From Alphaproteobacteria bacterium HGW-Alphaproteobacteria-3 (lineage in GTDB: Bacteria; Pseudomonadota; Alphaproteobacteria; Parvibaculales; Parvibaculaceae): a stretch of 64,000 nucleotides of DNA. Made by a program: the position numbers and the translations under genes. Shown here piece by piece: positions 37,121-46,748 of the stretch. The stretch spans positions 1 to 64,000 of the forward strand of contig PHEF01000015.1 of the NCBI GenBank assembly GCA_002842875.1. The letters run 5' to 3'. The stretch's first letter is position 1. The number at the start of each line of letters is the position of its first letter. The notes beneath the pieces are model-generated. The model did no database searches. It was not told the DNA's origin and worked only from the letters and a program-made list of their open reading frames with translations.

Positions 37121-37960
37121 ATGTTCGACTTCCTCACCCTTCACGAACCCGCCCTGAGGCTTGCCGCTTTTGCCGGTGTGCTCGCCTTGATGTTGCTGCT
37201 GGAGTTCGCGATACCGCGCCGCGGCCGCAGCGGCCCGAGGCTCCGGCGCTGGACGACCAATCTCGCGCTTGCGGGTGCGGGCACGCTGCTCGTTCGCTTC
37301 ACCGTGCCGCTGCTCGCGGCCGGCGTTGCCGTGCTTGCGGCGCGGCAGGGGTTCGGACTTTTCCACTGGACGGGCACGCCCGAGGCGGCCGCCTTCGTGC
37401 TGTCGATCGTCGCGCTCGATCTTCTCGTCTATGTCCAGCATGCCGTGTTCCATAAATTCAGGCTGCTCTGGCGGCTGCACCGCGTGCATCACGCGGACCC
37501 GGATCTCGATGCGACGACGGGCATTCGCTTCCATCCCGTCGAAATCCTGCTCAGTATGGGGATCAAGATGGGCGCCGTCGCGCTTCTGGGCGCGCCCGCC
37601 GCTGCCGTCATCCTGTTCGAGGTGCTGCTCAACGCGACCGCGATGTTCAACCATTCGAACATCAATATCGGCGGCGCGGACAAGTGGATACGTCTTCTCA
37701 TCGTGACGCCCGACATGCACCGGATACATCATTCCATTCATCGCGACGAATACGACACGAATTTCGGTTTCAACCTTTCGATCTGGGACCGTATCTTCGG
37801 CAGCTATCGCGCCTGCCCGCGCGAGGGCCATGAGAAGATGCGGCTCGGCCTTTCCGAATATCCAGCACCCGGCCCGCAGAGACTGGGGTGGAGCCTCATG
37901 AATCCGTTTTGGAGCGGCGCGAATCCGGACAATACTCGCGGCCAGGAGAAGGGGACATGA
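37121..37960 (+). CDS. Sterol desaturase / fatty acid hydroxylase superfamily protein
   Basis: A 279-residue membrane di-iron enzyme. Histidine boxes are VQHAVFHKF, LWRLHRVHHADPDLDAT, and DMHRIHHSIHRDEYDTNFG, the expected eight-His pattern. Four membrane segments precede and separate them (ALRLAAFAGVLALMLLLEFA). Such enzymes hydroxylate or desaturate lipid chains; substrate unknown. The last codons overlap the SixA start (ATGA), so the two are coupled. Confidence 0.9.
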   Translation: MFDFLTLHEPALRLAAFAGVLALMLLLEFAIPRRGRSGPRLRRWTTNLALAGAGTLLVRFTVPLLAAGVAVLAARQGFGLFHWTGTPEAAAFVLSIVALDLLVYVQHAVFHKFRLLWRLHRVHHADPDLDATTGIRFHPVEILLSMGIKMGAVALLGAPAAAVILFEVLLNATAMFNHSNINIGGADKWIRLLIVTPDMHRIHHSIHRDEYDTNFGFNLSIWDRIFGSYRACPREGHEKMRLGLSEYPAPGPQRLGWSLMNPFWSGANPDNTRGQEKGT

Positions 37961-38490
37961 AACGGCTCTGCCTGCTGCGCCACGCCAAATCCGACTGGGG
38001 TGACCCGTCGAAAGACGATTTCGACCGCCAGCTCAATGCGCGAGGGGCGAAGGCCGCCGATTTTATGGCGAGCTACATCGCCGCATCGCCCTATTGCCCC
38101 GACGCCGTGCTCTGCTCCACTGCCGCAAGGGCAACGGCGACCTGCGCGCCGCTTCGCGCCATGCTCAAGGATGTCCCCGTCACCTATCGCGACGAGCTCT
38201 ACCACGCGATGCCGGACACAATGCTCGCCGAGATCAGGGGCGTTTCCGACGAGGTCGAGACACTGCTTGTCGTCGGGCACAATCCGGGGCTCGTGCTGCT
38301 CGCCATGGCGCTGGCCGACGATCCGGACGGCGAAACAGCGCTGCGCGTCGCACATGGCGTGCCGACGGGCGGCCTCATCGTCTTCGAATTCGACAGCGAC
38401 CGTTGGTCGGAGATTGCCGAGGGCGAGGGGCGCACCGTGTTTTTCGGTAGGCCGCGCGACCTCATGGCGGACGCGTCCGAAAGCGGCTGA
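37957..38490 (+). CDS. SixA-like histidine phosphatase
   Basis: A 177-residue histidine phosphatase of the short SixA type. The catalytic RHG block reads CLLRHAKSDWGD; the second His is in LLVVGHNPGLVLLAM. SixA dephosphorylates HPt domains of phosphorelays; many members also act on small phosphoesters. It overlaps the desaturase gene by four bases. Nothing in the sequence fixes the target. Confidence 0.88.
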   Translation: MKRLCLLRHAKSDWGDPSKDDFDRQLNARGAKAADFMASYIAASPYCPDAVLCSTAARATATCAPLRAMLKDVPVTYRDELYHAMPDTMLAEIRGVSDEVETLLVVGHNPGLVLLAMALADDPDGETALRVAHGVPTGGLIVFEFDSDRWSEIAEGEGRTVFFGRPRDLMADASESG

Positions 38491-38505
38491 CGCCCCCCCG
38501 CGTAT

Positions 38506-39492
38506 CTAGTAGATGCTCGCGGAGAAATAGCGCGCGCTGATCCGGGCATAGGTGCCGTCGGCGACAAGTTCCCGCAGCGCCTCGTTGAAGCGGTCGCGCA
38601 GTTCCTCATCTCCCGCACGCAGAACGATGGCGGCACCCTCGCCAAACCAGGCAGCATCGCCGTAGTCCGGTCCAACCGGACGGCAGCATCCGCCTTCGGG
38701 TGAGGCGCTCCAGCGCAGCAACGCGTTGCGGTCGGCAAAAAGGAGATCCGCCTTGCCCTCCGCAAGCGCCTGCTGCGCCTCGCCGAGCGAAGGGAAAGCA
38801 TCGACCGCCGCATTGGGGAAGCGCATCAGCGCATAGGCCTGATGGATCGAGCCTGCCTGAACGGCGATGCGCCGGCCGGCAAGCGCGGCGGGCGTTGCGG
38901 CAGGGGGCACGGCATTGCGGCGGGCAGCGAAACGGCCGGGAGTCGAATAATAGCGCTCGCTCAGAATGAGGCCGCCGCCGGATGCAGGACTGTCGCGGCC
39001 GGGAGCCGGGATCAGCATCGAGGCGATTACCGCATCGCCCTCGCCCTGCCGGAGCGACGGCACGAGATCGTCCCAGGGCTTTGCCACGATGCCGCATTTC
39101 GTCCGAACGCGGCTGCAAAGCGCCTGGGCGAGTTCCACGTCGAAACCCGCCAGCGCACCGCTTTCATCCCGGTAGTTGAAGGGCGGGTAGGCACCTTCGG
39201 TGAGGATGACGATTTCGCGTGAGGGCTTTGCTTCGGGTTCGGCCACGGGCGCCGGTTCCGGCGGCAGGCGCACCGGATTCGGCAGCGGGAGATGCAGCGC
39301 CATGATCTGCTCGACAGCAAGAGGCGAAGACGGCTCGACCGGAATGGCGGCCTCTTCCTCGGGAAGCGGTGCGGCGGGCACCGGAACCGCTGCCGCTTCG
39401 CGCCAGGGCAAAGGCTCGCCTTCGTAGAGACGCGCAAGCGAACCCGCAAGCAGGACGATCGCTATCAGGTTCGCATAAAGAAGAAACCGCAT
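38506..39492 (-). CDS. Membrane-tethered solute-binding protein (SBP_bac_3 family)
   Basis: A 328-residue protein with an uncleaved-looking N-terminal helix (FLLYANLIAIVLLAGSLARL), then a Pro/Ala/Glu-rich linker (VPVPAAPLPEEEAAIPVEPS to about residue 90). The polar amino-acid-binding fold follows: ILTEGAYPPFNYRDESGALA, then GFDVELAQALCSRV, and KADLLFADRNALLRW. Binding proteins of this family usually serve ABC permeases, but none is adjacent; a tethered version could act as a sensor or scavenger. It is convergent with sixA, 15 bases apart. The ATG at 39492 is preferred. Confidence 0.82.
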   Translation of the reverse strand: MRFLLYANLIAIVLLAGSLARLYEGEPLPWREAAAVPVPAAPLPEEEAAIPVEPSSPLAVEQIMALHLPLPNPVRLPPEPAPVAEPEAKPSREIVILTEGAYPPFNYRDESGALAGFDVELAQALCSRVRTKCGIVAKPWDDLVPSLRQGEGDAVIASMLIPAPGRDSPASGGGLILSERYYSTPGRFAARRNAVPPAATPAALAGRRIAVQAGSIHQAYALMRFPNAAVDAFPSLGEAQQALAEGKADLLFADRNALLRWSASPEGGCCRPVGPDYGDAAWFGEGAAIVLRAGDEELRDRFNEALRELVADGTYARISARYFSASIY

Positions 39493-39728
39493 CGGCCCCG
39501 CCCGCTTGATGCCACCCACACCAACACGGAAGCGGGCGTCTCATTATGGCACAAGCTCACCTGCCGGTCCCGCTCGGGGCGGGAAAAGCCAGTACCTGCC
39601 GCGAAAGCCAGCAAGCCTTGTGCCGCCTCTTTTGTGCCCCTCTGGGCCTTTAGGTCTATTAAACTTAACGCCCCCTTTTTCTAGCTTCTATTTACAGAAC
39701 GGCGTTTCCGCAGGCGATCTACAAGTCG

Positions 39729-41720
39729 ATGCGGAAGGAGGGGGAGCCGGCATTGGACAATGATTCAATAAATATGCTTTCTTTACTGGAAGCGCGAAAT
39801 GACGCTTTTCCACCGCTCCGGACAAGGCTGGGACGCAGACGGACCGACCGGCCGCTTTTCGGCGAAATGGCCGTTGCCGACGGTCTGTTTCCCAAGGAAA
39901 TGCTCGCCGCCGCACTCGACCGGCAAAAGCGCTGGGGGAGCCAGCTCGGCACCGTTCTGGTGAGCACGGGCGCGGTGCGCGCCGCCGATGTGGCGAGGCT
40001 TTATGGCCGCCAGCGCGGCGTGCCCGTGGTCGATCTGGTACGGGAGCCCCCGGACCCGTCGCTCGCCGATCCGGAGGCGCTCAACTTCTATCTGAAGGCG
40101 GGGTGCCTGCCCTGGCGGCGGCGGGCGGGAGAGACGGTCTATGTGGCCAGCGATCCGGACGCGGCGCGGGCGGCGATCGCGGAGCGGGAGGGCCGTCATC
40201 TGCCCGTGTTCGTGACCTCGCAGCGCGACCTGCGCCGGGCCCTGACGAGAGATTTTTCCACCACGCTGACGGACCGGGCAACCTTCGACCTCATGCGGCG
40301 CATGCCGGAGAGTTCGGCGGCGAGGCGCCTGGCGCCGTCGCAAATTCGCGTGCTCGCCCTTCTTGCCGCTCTCCTTCTCGCCGCGCTGCCGTTTCTCGCA
40401 TCCACGGTCCTGACCGCCGCGAATATCGGGCTCGGGCTCGTCTTCATAGCGCTCGCCACGCTGCGCTACGTCTCGATCTTTGTCGGCCTGACCTCGCCGC
40501 CCAGCAAGGAAGAGACGGCCTATGCGAATTACGGGACGCCGCCGGACACCGACCTCCCCGTTTATACCGTGATGGTGCCGCTCTTTCGCGAGGCGCGCGT
40601 TCTGCCGATCCTTGCACAGGCACTGCGCGAGATCGACTATCCGGCATCGAAGCTCGACATCAAGCTGATCTTCGAGGCGAGCGATCCGGAAACGCTCGAG
40701 GCGGCGAAGGCCCTGCGTCTCCCCGACCATTTCGAATTCATCGTCGTGCCGGACACCCTGCCCCGCACCAAGCCGAAGGCCTGCAATTTCGCCCTGCCTT
40801 TCGCGCGGGGAGACTATCTCGTCATCTACGATGCCGAGGACTCGCCCGAGCCGCTGCAACTGCGCAAGGCCGTGGCGGCGTTCACCATGGGCGACAGCAA
40901 GCTTGCCTGCGTGCAGGCCCAGCTCAACTACTACAACTGGAACGAGAACTGGCTCACGCGCCAGTTCGCCATCGAATATGCGGCCTTTTTCGACCTGCTG
41001 CTGCCAACCATGGTGCGGCTTGGCATGCCGATCCCTCTGGGCGGCACGTCGACCCATTTCCGCACATCGGTACTGCGGGAGGCGGGCGCCTGGGATCCGA
41101 ACAATGTGACGGAGGATGCCGATCTCGGCCTCCGGCTCGCATTGCTCGGCTATCGCTGCGGCATTATCCGCTCGACCACGCAGGAGGAAGCGAACTGCCG
41201 GCTGCCAAACTGGGTGCGGCAGCGCTCGCGCTGGATCAAGGGCTGGATGCAGACCTATCTCGTGCGCATGCGTCACCCCGTGGAACTCTATCGCGCGCTG
41301 GGGCCCAGGGGGTTTGCGGGATTCCAGCTCCTGATCGGCGGCTTTACGCTTTCGGGCCTTGTCCATCCGCTTTTCTACGCGGCGGCGGGAATCGCCCTGG
41401 CAAGACGGGGAGCGCCCGGCGATTTCTCCAACGGGGCGGGGCTCGCGCTCTTCAACATCCTCGTCCTCGTTTCCGGCTATTCGCTCTCGATCGCCGCCGG
41501 CATGGCTGCCGTCTCGGCACGGGGGCTGCTGCCGCTTCTGGGACAGACGCTGATGATGCCGGTCTATTGGCTGCTCCTTTCCGGCGCGGCCTACAAGGCC
41601 CTGTGGCAACTCGTTACCCGGCCGTTCCACTGGGAAAAGACCGACCATGGCATCAGCCGGATGGTCGAGAGCCGGCTCTTGAGCAGCAGCGGAAAGTCCT
41701 TTCCGCTGTCGCCGTACTAA
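39729..41720 (+). CDS. Family 2 glycosyltransferase with N-terminal MshEN/GSPII_E-like domain
   Basis: About 663 residues. The first about 150 resemble the N-terminal domain of type II secretion ATPases (LFGEMAVADGLFPKEMLAAA; QLGTVLVSTGAVRAADVARL; LKAGCLPWRRRAGETVYVAS), a c-di-GMP-binding fold in MshE. Membrane helices follow (LALLAALLLAALPFLASTVL) and a GT2 domain: IYDAEDSPEPLQLRKA (DxD-like), VTEDADLGLRLALLGYRCG, and the QRSRWIKGWMQ motif (RQRSRW), then C-terminal helices. It likely exports a polysaccharide. The start could also be TTG 39753 (after GGAGGGGGAG) or ATG 39774. Confidence 0.85.
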   Translation: MRKEGEPALDNDSINMLSLLEARNDAFPPLRTRLGRRRTDRPLFGEMAVADGLFPKEMLAAALDRQKRWGSQLGTVLVSTGAVRAADVARLYGRQRGVPVVDLVREPPDPSLADPEALNFYLKAGCLPWRRRAGETVYVASDPDAARAAIAEREGRHLPVFVTSQRDLRRALTRDFSTTLTDRATFDLMRRMPESSAARRLAPSQIRVLALLAALLLAALPFLASTVLTAANIGLGLVFIALATLRYVSIFVGLTSPPSKEETAYANYGTPPDTDLPVYTVMVPLFREARVLPILAQALREIDYPASKLDIKLIFEASDPETLEAAKALRLPDHFEFIVVPDTLPRTKPKACNFALPFARGDYLVIYDAEDSPEPLQLRKAVAAFTMGDSKLACVQAQLNYYNWNENWLTRQFAIEYAAFFDLLLPTMVRLGMPIPLGGTSTHFRTSVLREAGAWDPNNVTEDADLGLRLALLGYRCGIIRSTTQEEANCRLPNWVRQRSRWIKGWMQTYLVRMRHPVELYRALGPRGFAGFQLLIGGFTLSGLVHPLFYAAAGIALARRGAPGDFSNGAGLALFNILVLVSGYSLSIAAGMAAVSARGLLPLLGQTLMMPVYWLLLSGAAYKALWQLVTRPFHWEKTDHGISRMVESRLLSSSGKSFPLSPY

Positions 41721-41785
41721 CCAATCGCTAAAGAGTTCTGGCCGATAGTGGACCCCGAACCGCAAGGAAGGCTTGAGAAACGCCC

Positions 41786-42316
41786 ATGTCCCAGGAAACG
41801 AAAAAGAACGGTGGCGGAAGCGGCTCCAAGGCCTATGCGAAGCTCACCGTGTTGATCGTCGAGGACACGGCCTACATGGCGAACATGCTCCGCAGCATCC
41901 TGAGCGGCCTCGGCGTGAAGAAGATCGTGGGCGCGCGCACATGCGAGGATGCGTTGGGCTCGCTGCTCATCAACAGCATCGACATTGCGATCGTCGATGA
42001 GCTGGGACCGCCGCTCGACGGACTTTCCGTGGTGCGCTCGGTGCGCACGGCCGAGCAAGGCAAACTGAACGAACTTCCCGTGATCTACATGACGACGCGG
42101 CGCGAGCAGGGCGCGATCGTCGAAGCGCGGGATGCGGGCGTGAACGAAATCCTCTCCAAGCCTTTCTCCGTGCAGCAACTGACCGACCGGATCGACGCCG
42201 TGCTGACGCGGCCGCGTAGCCTCGTGCGTTCCGCGGATTTCACCGGACCCGATCGCCGCCGCCGGCGCGACGGCGATGCCCCGGCCATGCGCCGCGAAAG
42301 CGATCGCCAGAGCTGA
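41786..42316 (+). CDS. Single-domain response regulator (CheY-like)
   Basis: A 176-residue receiver. VLIVEDTAYMANMLRSILSG gives the acidic pocket; the phosphoacceptor is Asp at about 71 in IAIVDELGPPLDGLSVVRSV; Thr/Thr in IYMTTRRE and Lys in LSKPFSVQQ complete the site. The about 35-residue C-terminal tail is Arg/Asp-rich (TGPDRRRRRDGDAPAMRRES) with no output domain. It follows the glycosyltransferase by 65 bases and has no kinase beside it. Its 3' end is 3 bases from the convergent ligase gene. Confidence 0.9.
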   Translation: MSQETKKNGGGSGSKAYAKLTVLIVEDTAYMANMLRSILSGLGVKKIVGARTCEDALGSLLINSIDIAIVDELGPPLDGLSVVRSVRTAEQGKLNELPVIYMTTRREQGAIVEARDAGVNEILSKPFSVQQLTDRIDAVLTRPRSLVRSADFTGPDRRRRRDGDAPAMRRESDRQS

Positions 42317-42319
42317 CGC

Positions 42320-43840
42320 TCAGGCGTTGCCGCAGGTTTCCCTCAACAGATTTTTCTGTACCTTGCCCATGGTGTTGCGCGGCAGGCTTTCGACGAAGAG
42401 GGCGCGCTTCGGCACCTTGTAGTTCGCGACCTTGTCTTTCAGGCGCGCGATGAGGGTTGCCTCGTCGAGCAGGAACCCCTGACGCAGAACGACGACGGCG
42501 GCACCGGCCTCGCCGAAGTCGGGATGGGGTACGCCGACGACCGCCGATTCGAGCACTTCGGGCATGTCGTCGATGAGTTCCTCGATTTCCTTCGGGTAGA
42601 CATTGAAGCCGCCGGAAATGATGAGGTCTTTCGCTCGTCCGACGAGATGGACATAGCCGTCCGCGTCGATCGTCGCAATGTCGCCGGTCTTGAACCAGCC
42701 GTCCTGTGTGAATTCCTCCGCCGATTTTTCGGGCATGCGCCAGTAACCGCGAAAGACGTTGGCGCCGCGCACCTGAAGACCGCCAACCTCGCCCGCGGCG
42801 AGCGGCACGCCCTCGTCGCTCATGACGCGCAGCTCGACGCCCGGCAAGGGAAACCCCACCGTGCCCGGCCGGCGTTCGCCTTCATAGGGGTTCGATGCAT
42901 TCATGCCGGTTTCCGTCATGCCATAGCGCTCGAGGATGGCGTGCCCTGTGCGGGCGCGGAAGTCCTCGAAGGTCTCGGCGAGAAGCGGCGCCGAGCCGGA
43001 GGTGAAGAGCCGCATGTGGGCGACGGGTTCACGGCAGAAGTCGTCGCCCGACAAAAGCCGCGTGTAGAAGGTCGGCACGCCCATGAAGGTCGTGGCGCGC
43101 GGAAATTCACAGATCACGTCTTCGCGGTCGAATTTCCGCAGCCAGATCATCTTCGCGCCCGAAAGCAGCGCGCAGTGGCAGGCGACGAAGAGGCCATGGG
43201 CGTGGAAGATGGGAAGCGCGTGCAGCAGGACGTCCGCCTCCGTGAAGCGCCATGCATCGCGAAGGGCGATACCGTTTGCGGCAAGGTTACCATGCGTGAG
43301 CATCGCCCCTTTCGGTTTGCCCGTCGTGCCGGAGGTGTAGAGGATCGCCGCGAGATCATCGGCGCTGCAGGCGACCGGTTCATCGCGATCCGCCACACCG
43401 GCGGCGGCGTCGACAAAACTTCCGCCCGCTTCCCAGTCGAGCGTGAGGAGATGCGGCGTTCCGCGGCGCGCGCATATTTCCTTCAGCACGCTCTCCACCG
43501 AGGGATCGCAGATCACGAGGGACGGTTCGGCATTGCCGACAAGATAATCCACCTCATCCGCGCGGTAGGCCATGTTCATCGGCAGGAAGACGAAGCCGCC
43601 GCGCAGGCAGGCGAGATAGACGGCGAGCGCTTCGGGCGACTTCTCGACTTGAAGTGCGATGCGGTCTCCCCGCGCCAGCCCGAGCTGCGCAAAAAGAGCC
43701 GCATAGCGCGCGGCCGTCGCCAGCAGATCGGCGAAGGACCAGATGCGCGGCCCGCGCGAGCGATCCGGCGCTTCGATTGCCGTGCGCGTGCGATCCTGCG
43801 GAAGGGACGCTTCGATAAGCGTGTAGAGGGACGGGCTCAT
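42320..43840 (-). CDS. Malonyl-CoA synthetase-like acyl-CoA ligase (MatB family)
   Basis: A 506-residue AMP-dependent ligase. P-loop ILYTSGTTGKPKGAMLTHGN; YGMTETGMN; TGDIATIDADGYVHLVGRAK; and the catalytic C-terminal Lys in LPRNTMGKVQKN. The stretch TTFMGVPTFYTRLL and the ERYGMTET block match malonyl-CoA and methylmalonyl-CoA synthetases (MatB) better than fatty acyl ligases. MatB activates malonate for decarboxylation or polyketide synthesis; no decarboxylase is near. Substrate is inferred. Confidence 0.85.
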   Translation of the reverse strand: MSPSLYTLIEASLPQDRTRTAIEAPDRSRGPRIWSFADLLATAARYAALFAQLGLARGDRIALQVEKSPEALAVYLACLRGGFVFLPMNMAYRADEVDYLVGNAEPSLVICDPSVESVLKEICARRGTPHLLTLDWEAGGSFVDAAAGVADRDEPVACSADDLAAILYTSGTTGKPKGAMLTHGNLAANGIALRDAWRFTEADVLLHALPIFHAHGLFVACHCALLSGAKMIWLRKFDREDVICEFPRATTFMGVPTFYTRLLSGDDFCREPVAHMRLFTSGSAPLLAETFEDFRARTGHAILERYGMTETGMNASNPYEGERRPGTVGFPLPGVELRVMSDEGVPLAAGEVGGLQVRGANVFRGYWRMPEKSAEEFTQDGWFKTGDIATIDADGYVHLVGRAKDLIISGGFNVYPKEIEELIDDMPEVLESAVVGVPHPDFGEAGAAVVVLRQGFLLDEATLIARLKDKVANYKVPKRALFVESLPRNTMGKVQKNLLRETCGNA

Positions 43841-43911
43841 TTGATCTCGCTGTCTCGGAAAGCCGATCCGCCCTTATAGCGGAGGCGGCTCCTTATCGCA
43901 TCATTCTCGCG

Positions 43912-45888
43912 CTAGCCCGCCATGTACATGTTCAGATAATGCATGTGCCGCTCGTACTGGCCGAGAAGGTCCGCGATCACCTGTTCCTTGCCGAAGCCCA
44001 TGATGTCGTAGCGCTGGCCGCCTTCGCGCAATGCCACTTCGGCGCGCCATGTGCGGTCCGGCCCCTCACGCTCGCCTTCGAGCGCGGTGACGGCGAAGCT
44101 CGGCACGGGAACGCTGCGCAATGTCACGCCATAGACAAAGACATCTTCGCCATGCGTGACGACGATGCGGGCATCGCGCTCGGCAATTTCGACTTCCGCC
44201 GACATGCCCCGGCCGCGAATTTCCTCCGCCACCTCATTCAGCGCCGGCGCCACCGTGTCGCGCAGGAAGGCGACGGCACGTTCGCGCGTGGGCTGGTGCA
44301 GCAGCACGGCGAGCCTGTGCTTCCAGGGGATGGGCGGATGGCCCACCGCCAGGCCCGGCACCGCCTGCAGGCTCTGCTGACGGTGCGTCTCCTGCCGCAG
44401 CGCCGTGAAAAGGCCATAACAGACAACGAGCAGAATGACGGCGAGCGGAAAGCCACTCGCGATGGCACCGGTCTGCAGTGCGGCAAGACCGCCCGCGAGG
44501 AGGAGCACCGCCGCGACGGCGCCTTCCGTCAGTGCCCAGAAGACGCGCTGCCAGACCGGCGGTTCCGGCTCGCCGCCCGACGTGATGATGTCGATGACGA
44601 GGCTTCCCGAATCCGACGAGGTGACGAAGAACGTCACGACAAGGAGCGTCGCGATCGTCATGGATATGCCGGCGAAAGGCAGATGCCCGAGAAACTGGAA
44701 GAGCGCGACGGCGACATCCGCCTGCACGGCATCGACCATCTGCGCCGATCCGTCGAGCTGCATGGCGAGCGCCGTGTTGCCGAAGATCGTGAACCAGAGA
44801 AAGGTGAAGCCGGAGGGAACGAGCAACACGCCGATGACGAATTCGCGAATGGTGCGGCCGCGTGAAATGCGCGCGATGAACATGCCGACAAAAGGCGACC
44901 AGGAAATCCACCAGCCCCAGTAAAAAAGCGTCCAGCCACCGATCCACTCGTTCGGTTGATAAGCATAGAGCGTGAACGTCTTGCCGACGAGGCCGCTGAT
45001 ATAGCCGCCGGTATTCTGCATCGCCGCCTGAAGCAGAAAGACCGTCGGCCCGACGGCAAGCACGAAGAGCATGAGCGCGATCGCGAGGCCGAGATTGAGT
45101 TCCGATAGACGGCGAATACCCGCATTGATGCCGGAAACGACGGAGGCCGTCGCCAGCAATGTGATGCCCGCGATGAGCATGAGCTGCACGGCGATGTCGG
45201 GTTCGATTCCGAAAAGATAATCGAGGCCGGCATTGACCTGCATGACGCCGAGGCCGAGCGAGGTCGCGACGCCGAACATGGTGCCGAAGACGGCGAAGAT
45301 GTCGACCAGGTGACCGACCGGCCCGTAGATGCGTTCGCCGATCAGCGGATAGAGCGCCGAGCGGACGGTGAGCGGCAGGCCCTGCCGAAAGGAAAAATAG
45401 GCGAACGCAAGGCCCATGACGGCATAGATCGCCCAGGCATGGAGCCCCCAATGGAAGAAGGAAAGCTGCATGGCATTACGCGCGGCCTCCACCGTGCCGC
45501 CTTCGCCGACGGGCGGCGAGGCGAAATGGAGCACCGGCTCTGCCACCCCGTAGAACATGATGCCGATGCCCATGCCGGCGCTGAACAGCATGGCGAACCA
45601 GGATGCCGTCGAAAAATCGGGCGAGGAATCGTCGGGGCCGAGCTTGATCGCGCCCATGGAACTCGCCGCGACGCCGATGGCGAAGACAAGAAACGTCGCC
45701 ACCGCCGCGACATAGAACCAACCCATCTCGTGGACGATCCATGACTGGATCGCGGCAAAAACGATGGCGGCGTCGTCGGGATCGCGAACGACCAGGAGAA
45801 GCGCCGTGAAGATCAGCGCCGCGGAACCGGCAAATACGGGCACGTTCGCCTGAAAAAAGCGCGGCTTCTTCTCTTCCGTACCGGCCAT
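43912..45888 (-). CDS. betT: BCCT-family choline/glycine betaine transporter (BetT-like)
   Basis: A 658-residue BCCT transporter with twelve membrane helices, including the substrate signature FFYWGWWISWSPFVGMFIARIS form (here TLFYWGWWISWSPFVGMFI) and GMGIGIMFYGVAEPVLHF. The C-terminal cytoplasmic domain of about 140 residues (GHPPIPWKHRLAVLLHQPTR to the end) is the long type found in choline/betaine carriers with osmotic control. It takes up choline or betaine with Na+ or H+. The ATG at 45888 has GGGAGACGGCGG upstream. Exact substrate not shown. Confidence 0.92.
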   Translation of the reverse strand: MAGTEEKKPRFFQANVPVFAGSAALIFTALLLVVRDPDDAAIVFAAIQSWIVHEMGWFYVAAVATFLVFAIGVAASSMGAIKLGPDDSSPDFSTASWFAMLFSAGMGIGIMFYGVAEPVLHFASPPVGEGGTVEAARNAMQLSFFHWGLHAWAIYAVMGLAFAYFSFRQGLPLTVRSALYPLIGERIYGPVGHLVDIFAVFGTMFGVATSLGLGVMQVNAGLDYLFGIEPDIAVQLMLIAGITLLATASVVSGINAGIRRLSELNLGLAIALMLFVLAVGPTVFLLQAAMQNTGGYISGLVGKTFTLYAYQPNEWIGGWTLFYWGWWISWSPFVGMFIARISRGRTIREFVIGVLLVPSGFTFLWFTIFGNTALAMQLDGSAQMVDAVQADVAVALFQFLGHLPFAGISMTIATLLVVTFFVTSSDSGSLVIDIITSGGEPEPPVWQRVFWALTEGAVAAVLLLAGGLAALQTGAIASGFPLAVILLVVCYGLFTALRQETHRQQSLQAVPGLAVGHPPIPWKHRLAVLLHQPTRERAVAFLRDTVAPALNEVAEEIRGRGMSAEVEIAERDARIVVTHGEDVFVYGVTLRSVPVPSFAVTALEGEREGPDRTWRAEVALREGGQRYDIMGFGKEQVIADLLGQYERHMHYLNMYMAG

Positions 45889-46098
45889 CCGCCGTCTCCC
45901 TTCGATGAGTGCGCGCAAAAAGAACGCATTGGCGGCGAAGGAGATCGCCGCGCTTCCGACTGTGGTTATGTGATTTCACGGGCAGCATCGCATAACTGAC
46001 GCCAGGGACCAAGCCGCGTGGCATGACCCGTTCCCCTGCGAGCGCCGCCGGGTTAGGCTCACCGCATCCGGCTGGGGGCCGAAGCTGGGAGACAATTC

Positions 46099-46719
46099 AT
46101 GCGCATCGTCTTTTTTGCGGCGCTTTTCGCCATCGCCGCCTCCGCATTGCCGGCGCGATCGGCCGTGCTGACGCCACCCGAGATCGGATATAGCGCGACA
46201 CGCATTGTGAACACCGGCGGCAACGAGATTTCCGGCAAGCTCTATTCGCAGGACCGGAACGAGAGATGGGAAATGTCGGTGCAGGGCATGCGCCAGGTTT
46301 CCATTCTGCAGCACGACGCGGGACGCGCTTTTCTCTACATGCCGGACATGAACATGGCGATGACGATGAATACAGCCGACGCAGAGAAGTATGGCGTCAG
46401 CGGCATTTTCACCGGCATCGAAGCGGAAGAGGCCGGAAGGGATAACGTCAATGGCGAAGGGACGACGCGCTATCGCATTGCACCAAACCCGAAGAACGGC
46501 AACACCGAAGCGATGTTGTGGATTACCGATGACGGAATTCCGGTGAAGGCAGAGGGCCAGGGCTCGCAGGGCACCTTCTCGATGGAACTGAAGGACCTGA
46601 AGCGCGGGCCGCAGGAGGCCTCGCTCTTCCGGCTTCCCGATGGCGTGACGCCGATGACCATGCCGGCGGGCCTGCCCGGAATGATGCAAGGCCGAATGCC
46701 GCCCATGCCGGCGCGCTAA
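46099..46719 (+). CDS. Periplasmic LolA-like/DUF4412-type protein
   Basis: A 206-residue exported protein with signal (MRIVFFAALFAIAASALPAR). The body (GYSATRIVNTGGNEISGKLY, MSVQGMRQVSILQHDAGRAF, YRIAPNPKNGNTEAMLWITD) resembles LolA/LolB-fold outer-envelope proteins labelled DUF4412, which bind lipid or act in envelope stress. No catalytic residues are evident. It ends in a Met/Pro-rich tail (GLPGMMQGRMPPMPA). It is divergent from betT and convergent with a tiny membrane-peptide gene. Confidence 0.75.
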   Translation: MRIVFFAALFAIAASALPARSAVLTPPEIGYSATRIVNTGGNEISGKLYSQDRNERWEMSVQGMRQVSILQHDAGRAFLYMPDMNMAMTMNTADAEKYGVSGIFTGIEAEEAGRDNVNGEGTTRYRIAPNPKNGNTEAMLWITDDGIPVKAEGQGSQGTFSMELKDLKRGPQEASLFRLPDGVTPMTMPAGLPGMMQGRMPPMPAR

Positions 46720-46748
46720 CGCACGCGGACCGGTTCAGGCAGACCGGC

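Noticed and set aside
39655-39670. TTAAACTTAACG upstream of the glycosyltransferase as a CtrA site
   Set aside because: The two TTAA elements are 2 bases apart instead of 7.
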